Shown here one piece after another: positions 63,470 to 64,000 of a stretch of DNA of 64,000 nt. The stretch is from assembly GCA_922989275.2 (NCBI GenBank), contig OV277867.1, positions 43,514,070 through 43,578,069 of the forward strand, given 5' to 3'. Under the pieces are notes generated by a model. The model had not been told where the DNA came from, searched no databases, and saw only the letters and a program-made list of their open reading frames with translations. Position 1 is the stretch's first letter; every line of letters starts with the position of its first letter. This DNA comes from Gari tellinella. Taxonomy: Eukaryota > Mollusca > Bivalvia > Cardiida > Psammobiidae. A program made the position numbers and the translations under genes.

Positions 63470-64000
63470 GCTTAATTCGTGTATTAGATATTTTCCCGCC
63501 ATTCGTTGACATGCGCGGCGGTTTTACTACACACTCCATATATGGAATACGTAGTAAGAGGTTTATGGGACATATTTTTTCAAAATGGCCGACCATCCCT
63601 CGAAGACCGATGCCGGTTGACAGTAGTAAAGTTTAAATCGGGAGAAACTCAATCAAAGACGTAGGTAACCTGATTTTACACACCCACATTGTCAAAAAAT
63701 GCATTCCAAACCGATACCTACCATTTATTTTTCAAAAACGGTAAAAATTAAAATGTTATAGAAACTTATTCAAGCGACAGTGAATCACTGTCGGCCTGCG
63801 CCATTGTGGAGATCCTAGCGTGTCGTAACTGTATCCGCAATACAGTTACGATATCGCAACTAAAGGTCCTGTGTGCCCTAAAATCGTTTTCATAAGCTAA
63901 ATTTTAAACATCAAGATATTATTATACCAACTGCAAAGCATTTCAACATGTTGCTCGCCAATATCTGCTTGTTTTGAGGACATTTTGTCTGACCGGAAGT
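63470..64000. other. Window end, no supported gene
   Basis: Contains a perfect 11-bp hairpin CGTAACTGTAT/ATACAGTTACG (63824-63850). Two YY1-like ATGGC contexts occur on opposite strands (63583, +; 63804, -), each followed by a stop within 12 codons. Could be the start of a neighbouring promoter region; not called. Confidence 0.4.

Noticed and set aside
63583..63620. ATGGCCGACC as a start of a new gene
   Set aside because: The frame ends after 11 codons and no convincing donor precedes the stop.

Overview
The window is a stretch of invertebrate genomic DNA, most likely from a bivalve mollusc. It is AT-rich, with short exons, GT-AG introns and introns packed with small palindromic DNA transposons. 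The inference of a bivalve rests on tandem-repeat elements resembling the pearl/Helentron type known from clams and oysters, on two SINEs resembling molluscan families, and on a C2H2-type fragment of a kind I recall only from bivalve genomes. I cannot name the species.

One gene occupies bases 1-54772 on the + strand: the orthologue of calcineurin-binding protein cabin-1 (CABIN1), a TPR-rich subunit of the HIRA/UBN1/ASF1 histone H3.3 chaperone complex. I resolved 31 coding exons (called w1-w31, because upstream exons lie outside the window). All 30 introns are GT-AG, every exon phase closes, and the joined frame has no stop before 54770. The visible part encodes 2132 residues. It runs from a Ser/Thr-rich linker with a basic patch (w1), through the conserved helical/TPR body (w2-w24), a divergent Ser-rich linker (w25), a second conserved block (w26-w30), and a long acidic Ser/Asp tail with SUMO-interaction-like motifs (w31). 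The 5' end is off the window.

Nearly all intron DNA that can be explained is mobile. I use working names for eight small TIR families: TTAA-1 (TIR CCCWTTACCCCATA), TA-2 (CAGTGGAGAATC), TTAA-3 (CTCTTTGAACCCTAG / CTCTTTCCTCCCTG), CAG-4 (CAGGGCTCCAGATAAG), GG-5 (GGGGCCYATTTCATAAA), TA-6 (CAGTARAACCTCTC), TTAA-7 (CCCTTAGCCTGCCA) and CAG-8 (CAGGGCTGCCA, 6-bp target duplications). Most have a near-perfect palindrome at their centre. Three palindrome types (cores A, B and C) recur inside families whose ends and target-site duplications differ. Other elements are two hAT-like elements with clean 8-bp duplications, three pogo/Tigger-like elements (one with transposase remnants), two SINEs with 12-14 bp duplications, and about ten tandem-repeat rolling-circle-like elements (H1-H8 and relatives). 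Several of these carry arrays of AGGTCA nuclear-receptor half-sites. Nesting is frequent.

From 54773 to 64000 I see the CABIN1 3' UTR (AATAAA at 55114), more repeats, and a 3.7-kb element with long inverted ends (58319-62011). That element sits inside a TA-2 copy. It holds three roughly 475-bp tandem repeats and a broken minus-strand C2H2 gene. A 548-bp TIR element enclosing a tRNA-like unit lies at 62922-63469. No second host gene is supported. The most unusual signals are the sharing of palindromic cores across transposon types, the long-inverted-repeat element, the half-site arrays, and CABIN1 splice sites that abut transposon ends.
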